Shown: in pieces, positions 18,801 through 26,276 of the stretch
Numbering within the stretch: the stretch's first letter is position 1
Layout of the letters: every line of letters starts with the position of its first letter
Origin: Chitinophagaceae bacterium
GTDB taxonomy: Bacteria; Bacteroidota; Bacteroidia; Chitinophagales; Chitinophagaceae
Direction of reading: 5' to 3'
Length of the DNA: 64,000 nt
Assembly: GCA_003168265.1 (NCBI GenBank)
Contig: PMSV01000011.1
Coordinates: 70,420-134,419, forward strand
Notes under the pieces: generated by a model
The model's database searches: none
Told to the model about the DNA's origin: nothing
The model's input: the letters and a program-made list of their open reading frames with translations, nothing else
Translations under genes and position numbers: made by a program

Positions 18801-20866
18801 AGAGATAAATTGGGGTCGCTAATATTGAAGGCCGCCTTTGCGTGCTGGTTTGCTATAGAAGCTTTAATAGATGCATTCTTATAATTATATTTTTTATAAA
18901 CCGCCGATTTTATTGATCCCCCGATTTCTGCAGTGGCGGTTTTGGGGTCTATCCCCCAGCCGCTTCCTTTTATTTCGGCCGTGATATTCCCATAGATGCT
19001 GTCATTCTTAAGTATGAATCCAAGGTTAAGGTTTTCAGTTGTAATGGTCGCATTATAGCCCATATTAATCCCACCATTCAAATTCATAAAATTGCCCCGC
19101 ACGCTAATATTTCCTTCTGAACTGATCAAAGAAAGTACGGTGGCAATATTCTTTAGCCCACCTTTTAGATTCCCGCTCAGTTCAAATGTTTCTGGTATAG
19201 AGATGCTCGAAGGAATATCTTTCTTTGGAATAAGTGATAAAACATCATTTCTCGTGCTGGTTATATTCCTAATCGCTAAGTTTGCATTCATTGAGCTTGC
19301 ATTTGTTAAGTCTTTCACATTGCCCTTCAAATCCACTTTAGTGCTTTTCAATCCGCTGAATTGCAATTGCTCAATTTTCATGTCCCTGATGCTGCCTGTT
19401 ATTCTCACATTCAATAAAAAAATGGCATTCCGATCTTTTAGTGCTGATTGAAAACTAAGCGCTGGAACAAATGTCAGGATATCTTTTGCCTGAATTTTGC
19501 TTTCTCTCAAATCAACATCAAGAACCAAAGAGCCAATATCTTTTTTTATAGCTTCTAAAGAAGGGTAATGCAAAACCAATGATCTTTGGATGAACGATCC
19601 GGGAGTTTGTAATTTCAAATCTTCAACATAGGCCGTGTTCTTGGAGTATAAAAACTTACCCTGAAAAGCCTCAAGGTTGAAATTGCTTCGCTCCAAAAAC
19701 GAACCTTTTGAGATATTCCCTGAAATGGCATCATCTGAAAAAGAAAAATCATCCATGTGAAAAATAAGACGGCTTATTTTCAGGTGAGAATAATCCATCC
19801 CATATTTCCGTCTTGCGGAATTATCGTCATCGAACGCTATATTATTATCATCTAAAAGCAATTCTCTTAGCCCAATTTGCCAGCCTGTCGTAGCCAATAT
19901 TTGAGACGAAGCCGCAGTTTGAGCTGTAACCGGAATATTTTTCTTGACAATTTGAGTTTTCCCTAAACGAATACTTACGGAAGAATTAGTCAGTTCAAAC
20001 TTGTCGAGCCTGATAACTTTCTTTTCTAAATCAAAAATATTGGCCCCTATATTAAGTTTCCCAACCTGAACTAATGCAAATAAACCCCCTGGAATATTTT
20101 TATAATCCAGGCTTATGCCTTGCACCTCTATATTTTTAAACTTCAGGCCCGGCAAAGCACTAGCAGCATGCCCATTGCTTTCAACCGTTTTAATCAATGC
20201 CGCATTTTGATAAACCCTTCCCTGCAAGCCTTCAATGCGTATATCAGGAATTTCAAAATACGATTTCTTCAAATCAATCGCACTGATATGAACATCGAAG
20301 TTTCTTAAGAACACATCCACATCATCGCCGGTAACCACGTCATTGTAAATGGCATGTATGTTATCAAGCTCAATTTCCTTCAATGAAATTTCCGAAGTTG
20401 AGTTGTCATCACCTTTCTTATCACCGGAAGAAAATGCATTGATGATGTATTGAAAATTAAAAATCGTGTCTGGTAATAACCTTTTTATTTTGACAGTCCC
20501 AGTTTGCAATTGAAAATGATTGATCTCAATTTCACTGTGCAATAATTTAAGCATCCTGATACTAACAGATAACCTTTTAGCGGAAAATAGAGTGTCGTGC
20601 TGCTGATCCTCAAAATAGACATCCTGTACAACAATATTTTTAGGAAACCCGATATTTATTTTGCCGATTTTGACTTTAGTATGCAATTTCAATTGCAAGT
20701 AGGAAACAGCCTTCGCCCTTATAAAATTTTGGACTGATGAGGTTTGAATAAGCAACAGTATGGAAAACAAGAGAATAAGAAACGATAGGCAAAAAATTGA
20801 AATAATGCGCAGGATGCGCTTATACAATGGCCTTTTTATTGAAGTTGTTTCCTTAGTCATAGGCAT
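15806..20866 (-). CDS. tamB: TamB (translocation and assembly module, DUF490)
   Basis: A 1686-residue AsmA-like/TamB protein: one N-terminal transmembrane anchor (about residues 16-38), a very long periplasmic beta-rich groove with repeated strand motifs, and a C-terminal DUF490 domain (about 1300-1640) containing GTYQLTHGSYDLTF and LPADKATAVSTEVVNLVQARL. TamB spans the periplasm and connects to TamA/TamL; relatives carry phospholipids between the membranes. It is larger than E. coli TamB (about 1260 residues), as is common in Bacteroidota. The following tamL gene overlaps functionally and is spaced by 3 bp. Confidence 0.95.
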   Translation of the reverse strand: MPMTKETTSIKRPLYKRILRIISIFCLSFLILLFSILLLIQTSSVQNFIRAKAVSYLQLKLHTKVKIGKINIGFPKNIVVQDVYFEDQQHDTLFSAKRLSVSIRMLKLLHSEIEINHFQLQTGTVKIKRLLPDTIFNFQYIINAFSSGDKKGDDNSTSEISLKEIELDNIHAIYNDVVTGDDVDVFLRNFDVHISAIDLKKSYFEIPDIRIEGLQGRVYQNAALIKTVESNGHAASALPGLKFKNIEVQGISLDYKNIPGGLFALVQVGKLNIGANIFDLEKKVIRLDKFELTNSSVSIRLGKTQIVKKNIPVTAQTAASSQILATTGWQIGLRELLLDDNNIAFDDDNSARRKYGMDYSHLKISRLIFHMDDFSFSDDAISGNISKGSFLERSNFNLEAFQGKFLYSKNTAYVEDLKLQTPGSFIQRSLVLHYPSLEAIKKDIGSLVLDVDLRESKIQAKDILTFVPALSFQSALKDRNAIFLLNVRITGSIRDMKIEQLQFSGLKSTKVDLKGNVKDLTNASSMNANLAIRNITSTRNDVLSLIPKKDIPSSISIPETFELSGNLKGGLKNIATVLSLISSEGNISVRGNFMNLNGGINMGYNATITTENLNLGFILKNDSIYGNITAEIKGSGWGIDPKTATAEIGGSIKSAVYKKYNYKNASIKASIANQHAKAAFNISDPNLSLKFDGSADFTKKYPAVRLSFVIDSIKTKALHFSTDDIAYQGIINADFPVSDPDHLEGQLVIENSSLFVKGRKISLDTIKLSSGQTDSGEFINLYTEVLNAGINGHYNVSELGTVFQQIFDPYFENRDTISTTMPYDFTVSVNVFNRPLLKTFFPALERLDPIHFGGHYTSDNGWNTDLNIPLIIYGDKRIQNLKFHAKPQSGKLVVLLTLGQLVSGKSLSIYNTSVGASISDNKIDFALNVQNKAAKDEYHIAGLFQKKDSGEYLFSLKPEKLLLNYEKWEVAENNSIEYSGSKLIANNFNLKKGSEELDINSLSNENDSSIEIKFNKFMISTISGFAGTDSLLANGELNGNVIVRNATANPTFTSDLAIQNLSVYKDTVGDIGLKVSNTKENKYSADVTITGRGNDVALKGDYFVKQDNNSNFNFNLEISKLELNSVAGASGGALKSASGSVNGKFSIKGTIDRPVINGYLAFEKAGIIPAMLNSYFFIDGQKFEVDNEGINFDKFTILDSARNKMFLDGNISTSDYKHYQFNLSLDANNFQALNSTQRDNKLYYGRLFFNSDLRIKGTELNMTADGTIHINNKTKLTVVLPQEEPGIEERHGIVRFVDMRSSGQDSIAGDSLEKSAMRGLDLSANIIIDSSAELALVVDQGNGDNLIAKGTARLTGGIDKSGNTTLSGTYQLTHGSYDLTFSLLHRKFEIQNGSTITWTGEPTKANLNINAIYIANTSPIDLVSDQISQVSNTNAYLQKLPFYVYLKMKGELLKPEISFDIVLPADKATAVSTEVVNLVQARLQMLRQDQGEMNKQVFALLLLNRFAGDDPFASSEPGVNAGSLVRQSVSRILSQQLNRLATNLIHGVDINFDLESTDDYTTGQLQSRADLNVAVSKQLLNDRLKVSVGPDFELEGPQNVNANQQSNNFAGNMAIDYKLSKDGRYLLRAYRKNDYDDVIEGYVVETGMGFIITIDYNHFKEIFQNKAKELKANKGKPQNTGDGENE

Positions 20867-20894
20867 ATTGACTCCTTAGCCATAGATCAAAATA

Positions 20895-20929
20895 GGAACT
20901 GGAAGAGAAATTTCTCCCCTTCCAGTTCC
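20895..20929 (-). terminator. Terminator between the His-rich protein gene and tamB
   Basis: An 11-bp perfect stem (GGAACTGGAAG and its complement) with an inner GAGAAATTTCTC hairpin, followed on the minus strand by TATTTTG. It ends the unit starting at 21214 and separates it from tamB. Confidence 0.75.
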
Positions 20930-20950
20930 CGATAAAATCAGACTATAATT

Positions 20951-21214
20951 TTAGCTTGATTTCCTTCCGCTCCCTGTTTCTTGGTTCTCCTGATCATCCA
21001 TTTCTTCTTTCTTCATGGTTCCCGCTTTCTCAGCATACTTTGCGGCTGCTTTTCCCGAATACTCATTTGCCTTCTGCTGATGTCCGTGAGCCGCCTGTGC
21101 ATGATGCGCTGCTTTTTCATAATTCCCTTCTGCTGCATGTTTGGAAGCGGTCTTGTGATGCTTCGCTGGTTCTTCATTGTGCTGAGCAGCTTTCTCATGG
21201 TGTTTTTGTGGCAT
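20951..21214 (-). CDS. Small histidine/alanine-rich protein, function unknown
   Basis: The preferred start ATG at 21214 gives 87 residues beginning MPQKHHEKAAQHNE; an upstream in-frame ATG at 21268 would add 18 residues without family character. The protein is built from degenerate HHxxAAxHH-type helical repeats (KHHKTASKHA, KAAHHAQAAHGHQQKA) followed by an acidic, disordered tail. Such small His-rich helical proteins recur in Chitinophagaceae genomes without an assigned role; metal binding is possible but only inferred from the histidines. Confidence 0.7.
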   Translation of the reverse strand: MPQKHHEKAAQHNEEPAKHHKTASKHAAEGNYEKAAHHAQAAHGHQQKANEYSGKAAAKYAEKAGTMKKEEMDDQENQETGSGRKSS

Positions 21215-21363
21215 ACAATTGTTTCTTAAAGTGATAGATACATCATTCTTTAAAAATGATGCCAGCATTTGTTAATGAATATCAGGCGAATTATTAACGG
21301 TTCAACCGTGGAATATTTTTACCACTAAATTTGCTATGGGGATAATTTTCAGCAGTAAACTGC

Positions 21364-22437
21364 TTAGGACGACTTAAGCACATGCATCAACATCCCTTCT
21401 TCCGGGGCAAGACCTGATTTGCCGTCCTTCTCTTCGAAATTATCCATATCATTCAGCTTATTTTCTTCATATAATTTAATCAGCCCCGGATGAACATAAT
21501 ATTTCCTGCAAACAGTCCTGGTATTACCTAATTTCTCGCTTACCATATCGAGCATCGACACAACATTTTTCTTTTTCTCTGTTTCGGTCAGTGCTTGGCC
21601 AATTGACCTGAGAGCATGCAAGGCATGAAGAGACCCAGCCCAGGTCCTGAAGTCTTTAGCAGTGAAATCCATACCCGTTGATTCTTGAAGGTAATTGTTA
21701 ACCATTCCTGAATCTATGGATTTCCGGTTTCCTTCAGTATCATAGAATTGGAATAATTCTTTCCCTGGCATATCCCTGCATTCCTTTACGATCCTGGCCA
21801 ATTTTTTATTTTTTAGGGTGATATTATGATATATCCCCTTTTTGCCTTTAAAAGAAAAAAATATTTTATCCCCCTCAATTTCAACATGCTTGTTTTTCAT
21901 TGTAGTGATGCCATAGGATCCATTCATTTTTTCGTACCCGTAATTGCCGATGCGTATATACGTTCTTTCCATTAAACTAAGCACCGCCGCAAGAACCTTG
22001 TCCTGTGTCAGCTCTTTCGTTGAAAGGTCTTTTTCCATTCGCAACCGTAATTGTGGCAATACTTTGCCAAATTCATATAAATGATGAAACTTGGTCTCAT
22101 TCCTGAAAAAACTCCAGAAGGCATGGTAGCGATACTGTTTCCGCTTGCGGATATCAAAGCCTGTTGCCTGGATATGGCCATTTTCTAATTTGCATATCCA
22201 GACATTTTCCCACGCCGGAGGGATTGCCAATTTTTGTATCCTGTCAATCTGATCTCTTTCCTTCACGGTTTTCCCCTCGTAAACGTAATAAAAACCCTTC
22301 CCTTTTTTTATTCTGCAAATACCAGGTTCATTCACGTTCACATAATGAAGTTTCGCAGCTATTGCGGTCTTTTCATAATTCCTGTTTGCCTCAAGAAATT
22401 GCTTGTGCGAAAGGTTAATGACGTTAACGTTTTCCAT
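21364..22437 (-). CDS. DNA topoisomerase IB (poxvirus-type)
   Basis: A 357-residue bacterial type IB topoisomerase. The N-terminal domain carries IPPAWENVWIC and GHIQATGFDIRKRKQYRYH. The catalytic domain has the pentad regions: the arginine in RTYIRIGNYGYEK, lysine in FSFKGKKG, arginine R264 in KDFRTWAGS, and the active-site tyrosine in VCRKYYVHPG (Y314 by alignment with the usual SYIHP motif; Y313 is adjacent). It relaxes supercoils by a 3'-phosphotyrosyl intermediate without ATP. It neighbours CsbD, in a region with Ku and other stress genes. Confidence 0.95.
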   Translation of the reverse strand: MENVNVINLSHKQFLEANRNYEKTAIAAKLHYVNVNEPGICRIKKGKGFYYVYEGKTVKERDQIDRIQKLAIPPAWENVWICKLENGHIQATGFDIRKRKQYRYHAFWSFFRNETKFHHLYEFGKVLPQLRLRMEKDLSTKELTQDKVLAAVLSLMERTYIRIGNYGYEKMNGSYGITTMKNKHVEIEGDKIFFSFKGKKGIYHNITLKNKKLARIVKECRDMPGKELFQFYDTEGNRKSIDSGMVNNYLQESTGMDFTAKDFRTWAGSLHALHALRSIGQALTETEKKKNVVSMLDMVSEKLGNTRTVCRKYYVHPGLIKLYEENKLNDMDNFEEKDGKSGLAPEEGMLMHVLKSS

Positions 22438-22467
22438 ACGTTCAGGGAATGCTCATATAAGGGCCGG

Positions 22468-22653
22468 TTACAATGACTTGATCCATTTGATCAGTTTGTC
22501 TCTGCCTTTGCCCAACTTGGTTTGCAGCCTTCCAAGAAGTTCATCGTCTTTCCCTTCTTCATATTTGAGGTCATCTTCGGTGAGATTGGCATGAGCTTGT
22601 TTTATTTTCCCTTTCAGCTCATTCCATTTGCCCTTAATTTCCAATTTGTCCAT
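22468..22653 (-). CDS. CsbD family stress protein
   Basis: Starting at the ATG at 22653 it gives 61 residues with the classic CsbD pattern: [50 protein letters not shown] longer frame to 22695 adds residues outside the family. CsbD proteins are small, charged and general-stress induced (sigma-B controlled in Bacillus), with unknown mechanism. It lies 30 bp upstream of the topoisomerase IB start on the same strand, so co-transcription is likely. Confidence 0.92.
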   Translation of the reverse strand: MDKLEIKGKWNELKGKIKQAHANLTEDDLKYEEGKDDELLGRLQTKLGKGRDKLIKWIKSL

Positions 22654-22712
22654 GAGTTTTATTTTTTGTTCCGGGTTAATATATAAAACAATCATGCCAA
22701 TCCGAACAAAAC

Positions 22713-24095
22713 TCAGAACCTAACGATCATATCCATGGAAAAGAGGTACTGATGAGGCTTGGGTATGCCAATCGCATCATAAGGAAGCACGCTGGCCAAT
22801 TCCCTTCCAATCAGGTTTAAATTGGAATTCCAATCATACCTGACCTCCGGGCGCACCTGCAACCAATTCGTAAAAAAATAGTTCACCCCTATAGTATGGC
22901 TGAAATAAGTAGTAGCGAACCCTGTCTGCTGTCCTTGTACATCTTCGAACATATCGTTGCGCAAAGAAATAAAGGTTTTTGTCGAAAGAAGCATTTCAAA
23001 AAAGGTCACAAAACCAATCTGCTGATTAATGCCCCTCACAATAGGACCGGGGCCGCCGCCCCCGCCATATTGTATAGGACCATAGCTAGCCGATCCCCCA
23101 AGAGCGCCGTTGAACTGCCATTGATAATAAGTTTCAGTTTGCATGTGGAAGGTTTTATTAAAACGATGCCCCCATGTAAGGGCGATCGCCTGCTTATTAT
23201 CATGACCTTTCTTGTACTGGTCTTGCCCCAATGTGTTGATTCCACCCCATAATGAATTATTGTTATTGGCGGCAACCCACCTCAACATTGCCTGACCGTG
23301 CCAACTTGCAGAGGAATCCCATGCAGCTATATCATCACCGCCATGAACGCCGAGAATAAATTGCACCCTTTGAGACAATTTGAATGTCGCCTGCGCCCCG
23401 GTAAAAGTGAAGGCATCGTAAGTGAACATTACTGAGTGGGTAAATAAATAGTTATTGGTCGCAAGTTGGGCCTCAATATCTGGGGGTGAGATATATCTGC
23501 CGATTTTGATTATCATTCCTTCTATAACATGCGGGAAGTATAGAAGGAAATAGGTTTCAACAGGATCGTAGCCGTAAAGATGGTTATAGCTGTAATAGCC
23601 CTTACTGAACCATCCTTTAGCCACTGTAAACCGGTAGTCCTCACCGAATAAATTGCTCAAACGGAACCCCCAGTCAAAATGATTTGTCTGGACCGTATTG
23701 GGTTCCCTTTCTATGCGCAAAACAAATTGGTCCAGTTCGAGGGAATTCGGTATGATATTGTAAGATACCGGAATATTGGTCTGTCTGGAAGAACTAAGGT
23801 TGAATCCCGGATCAACCCAACCATAGATTTTTATCCTGCTCCTGTCGTTAGCCAACCCTAAAGCTTTCTGAAGAGGGCCATCAGATGCATCCTCAGGTAA
23901 GCCGATGAGAGGCTCGCCGTATTGCCAATCGGATGCAGGAAAGGGAGGAGAGGGAAGCGGCGAGGGGAGCACTCGATTGCTATCAAAGGAAGGGTAAGGA
24001 CTAATACTGTCTTTCGTGCTTTGCGATTTGCCTGGTAACCAAGCTACGAACAATGCTATGGTAAGCAGTAGTCTTTTGCTTTTCATCTTTTCCAT
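22713..24095 (-). CDS. Outer-membrane beta-barrel porin (BBP2-like)
   Basis: From ATG 24095 ([25 protein letters not shown]) it is 460 residues with a cleavable signal peptide. The body is a run of amphipathic strands, with [20 protein letters not shown] early, [37 protein letters not shown] and a C-terminal phenylalanine, typical of the Bacteroidota outer-membrane beta-barrel family PF07642. It probably forms a pore; the cargo is unknown. The upstream in-frame ATG at 24152 would place non-signal sequence ahead of the signal peptide, so I rejected it. Confidence 0.85.
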   Translation of the reverse strand: MEKMKSKRLLLTIALFVAWLPGKSQSTKDSISPYPSFDSNRVLPSPLPSPPFPASDWQYGEPLIGLPEDASDGPLQKALGLANDRSRIKIYGWVDPGFNLSSSRQTNIPVSYNIIPNSLELDQFVLRIEREPNTVQTNHFDWGFRLSNLFGEDYRFTVAKGWFSKGYYSYNHLYGYDPVETYFLLYFPHVIEGMIIKIGRYISPPDIEAQLATNNYLFTHSVMFTYDAFTFTGAQATFKLSQRVQFILGVHGGDDIAAWDSSASWHGQAMLRWVAANNNNSLWGGINTLGQDQYKKGHDNKQAIALTWGHRFNKTFHMQTETYYQWQFNGALGGSASYGPIQYGGGGGPGPIVRGINQQIGFVTFFEMLLSTKTFISLRNDMFEDVQGQQTGFATTYFSHTIGVNYFFTNWLQVRPEVRYDWNSNLNLIGRELASVLPYDAIGIPKPHQYLFSMDMIVRF

Positions 24096-24447
24096 TTTAT
24101 ATTGAGCGGGCAGTTTCACAATTCCCCGATTTGCTAACCAAAAATGATCCAATTTTTGGTCATTAATTATGCCATGGTTAGCAAATATTTATTTTTAATA
24201 CTTTTTTGAGATTCATGTAATTCATACCAAAAAAAAATCTGCATTTTTGAACAAGAACTATGATACTGACACGATATATACTCAGTAGGTAATATCATCC
24301 AGATTGAATTTATATGAGATTTGTTATAAGATAAGTTGTTCCTTGATTTTATTGACTTGAAAAGAATCGAACCAAACAACTTTGATTTCCTCTCATTTGT
24401 CCATTCCACCGCTCGGGACAATTTCGGCTGTTCCATCGCGAAATGAC
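24096..24447. other. Intergenic, no gene recognised
   Basis: AT-rich stretch between the porin start and the tRNA-Pro downstream palindrome. An apparent long frame on the minus strand runs through the tRNA and is not credible. It presumably holds the porin promoter. Confidence 0.5.
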
Positions 24448-24472
24448 AATGCCCCCGCCAGGCGGAGGCATT
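24448..24472. repeat. Palindromic hairpin downstream of tRNA-Pro (REP-like or terminator)
   Basis: A near-perfect 25-bp inverted repeat, AATGCC-CCCGCC-A-GGCGG-A-GGCATT, 15 bp past the tRNA 3' end. The GC-rich centre without a T-run looks more like a dispersed palindromic repeat than a canonical terminator. Confidence 0.6.
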
Positions 24473-24486
24473 GATTGGTTTGTCTG

Positions 24487-24561
24487 TCGGGGCGGCCAGA
24501 TTCGAACTGGCGACCTCCTGCTCCCAAAGCAGGCGCGATAACCGGGCTACGCTACGCCCCG
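24487..24561 (-). tRNA. tRNA-Pro (anticodon UGG)
   Basis: Read on the minus strand: a 7-bp acceptor stem (CGGGGCG with CGCCCCG), D-arm, anticodon loop CTTTGGGA with anticodon TGG, and a T-loop with GTTCGAATC. The discriminator base is A and the CCA end is not encoded (ACA follows). Confidence 0.95.
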
Positions 24562-24707
24562 ATCGGGCGGCAAAAGTAATCAAGTAACCCTACATGGCAA
24601 AATGCCACAACACTTTAAATAGCGCTATTTTCCGGTAAAGTCTGGATGAATTAATTGACAAAAGCATTACATTCACGCTTTTACTGGATACATTAGACCA
24701 TTCTGCT

Positions 24708-25415
24708 ATGACCCGCTATGCCAAACAAAAACGCCTGTTGCTTGCCGTAGACTGCATCATTTTTGGCTTTGACGGACATGAAGTGAAACTACTGGTGGTC
24801 AAAAGGGCGATGGACCCGGAGAAAGGTAAATGGAGCCTGATGGGAGGATTCATACGACCAAATGAGAACCTGAAGGAATGCGCAAATCGGGTACTGAAGC
24901 AGTTGACAGGCATAGAAGGAGTTTACCTGGAACAACTCCGCACTTTTAGCAAGCCTGAACGTGATCCTTTGGAACGCACAGTTTCAGTAGCCTATTTTGC
25001 TCTGATCGATATAAATAAATATGAAAAGCAGTTGAGCCATGAATACAGTGCGGAATGGTTCCTGCTCAACCAACGGCCCAAACTCATTTTTGATCATGAG
25101 GAAATGGTCCGTCTCGCCCAGAAACACTTGCGTTATAAAGCATCCCTTCACCCTGTGCTCTTTGAACTGTTGCCCGAAAAATTTACGATCCCTCAGTTGC
25201 AGGAATTATATGAAGGGATTTATGATTCACATTTTGACAACCGCAACTTTAGCCGTAAAGTGCTGTCTACGGGCCTATTGGTAAAACAAAAAGAGAAGGA
25301 TAAGAAGAATTCAAAGAAAGGAGCTTTTTTTTATAGATTGGACCGGAAAAAATACAAAGCTGATTTTCAGGCCTTTCTGAATTTCATTCCAAACCCGGAT
25401 AAATTCCTTAGCTGA
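24708..25415 (+). CDS. Nudix-fold transcriptional regulator (NrtR/AraR-like), catalytic box lost
   Basis: A 235-residue protein: Nudix fold (about 10-140) followed by a C-terminal winged-helix region (about 150-225) with FTIPQLQELYEGIY and FSRKVLSTGLL. The Nudix box keeps the glycine and spacing (GFIRPNE), but the REUxEE metal ligands read RVLKQL, so hydrolysis should be abolished. This is the architecture of NrtR-type repressors, including Bacteroides AraR, in which the dead Nudix domain senses a sugar or ADP-ribose-like ligand. No sugar genes are adjacent, so the effector is unknown. Confidence 0.85.
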   Translation: MTRYAKQKRLLLAVDCIIFGFDGHEVKLLVVKRAMDPEKGKWSLMGGFIRPNENLKECANRVLKQLTGIEGVYLEQLRTFSKPERDPLERTVSVAYFALIDINKYEKQLSHEYSAEWFLLNQRPKLIFDHEEMVRLAQKHLRYKASLHPVLFELLPEKFTIPQLQELYEGIYDSHFDNRNFSRKVLSTGLLVKQKEKDKKNSKKGAFFYRLDRKKYKADFQAFLNFIPNPDKFLS

Positions 25416-25424
25416 TCCGCATAT

Positions 25425-26192
25425 CTAATAAATCTTAAAACAGGCGCTGATAGCTGCATTCAGGGCCCATCCGAATTCCTGGTGGGAATGGACATCAGTG
25501 GTGGATCCCTTGATATCATGGAAACTCGTGTAAGTGCCGTTAGCGTCGTAATAACCAAGCCTCCATTTGCTGTTGAAATCAAGATCATAACCCACTCCGC
25601 CAATAAGACCCAATTGAAACCTGGGCCATTGGAGTGGATACCAGGCTGCTTTGGTCATTGGCTCGACCATGAATCCTGAACGATGCAGCGACAATGTTTC
25701 ATGGTAAATTTTTGCTATGCTGTCATACTGCGGAGGTAGGTTGCCATTCAGCACGACGCGGTCAAAATGGGCTCCAAGAGCAAGGCCGGCCAGGAACCAG
25801 AAATGTTTACTCTCAAAAAACCTCCTCGAAGCCCCAAGTGAAAAATTCGCCGTAACAATGGATTGCTGAGAGACCACGGTAGCTGCATTTATGCTATACA
25901 TCATTTTGCTTTCAAAAGGCACAACGGACAAATCCAGCCGCGCAGCAGTCTGCACATTTTGCTGGGGCATATATCCGTATTTTTCGAGGAAACTATTTAT
26001 CCGGGAATCGCGTGTTGTATAGAAAACCGGTCCCAGGTTGACAAGCAGAGAATAAGAAGAGTCCCGCTGGTTCGTACTCTTGGCAACGACCTTCACTCTC
26101 ACATTGGACGCAGCCAGGCTATCTTTAGCAGATTGGCCAATTGCATAGATAGGTAGCAGCGCAATGGCAATTAAAATCCATTGTTTTCTCAT
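25425..26192 (-). CDS. Outer-membrane beta-barrel-like secreted protein
   Basis: A 255-residue protein with a signal peptide (MRKQWILIAIALLPIYAIGQ) and alternating beta-strand sequence such as FSLGASRRFFESKHFWFLAGLALGAHFDRVV and FQLGLIGGVGYDLDFNSKWRLGYY, ending in an aromatic residue. It looks like a small outer-membrane beta-barrel. It is the last gene of the Kdp-region block, 84 bp after the kinase gene and convergent with the Nudix-type regulator. The cargo or role is unknown. Confidence 0.65.
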   Translation of the reverse strand: MRKQWILIAIALLPIYAIGQSAKDSLAASNVRVKVVAKSTNQRDSSYSLLVNLGPVFYTTRDSRINSFLEKYGYMPQQNVQTAARLDLSVVPFESKMMYSINAATVVSQQSIVTANFSLGASRRFFESKHFWFLAGLALGAHFDRVVLNGNLPPQYDSIAKIYHETLSLHRSGFMVEPMTKAAWYPLQWPRFQLGLIGGVGYDLDFNSKWRLGYYDANGTYTSFHDIKGSTTDVHSHQEFGWALNAAISACFKIY

Positions 26193-26276
26193 GTCCGTTA
26201 TACTAATTGCAATTTAATAAATTCCCGGCAGAAAGGCAGTTAACGTCAAGTTATTCATTTTGAAGGAAATCGAGGG

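Noticed and set aside
24167-24583. 138-codon frame on the minus strand
   Set aside because: It runs straight through the tRNA-Pro gene and has no protein-family features.
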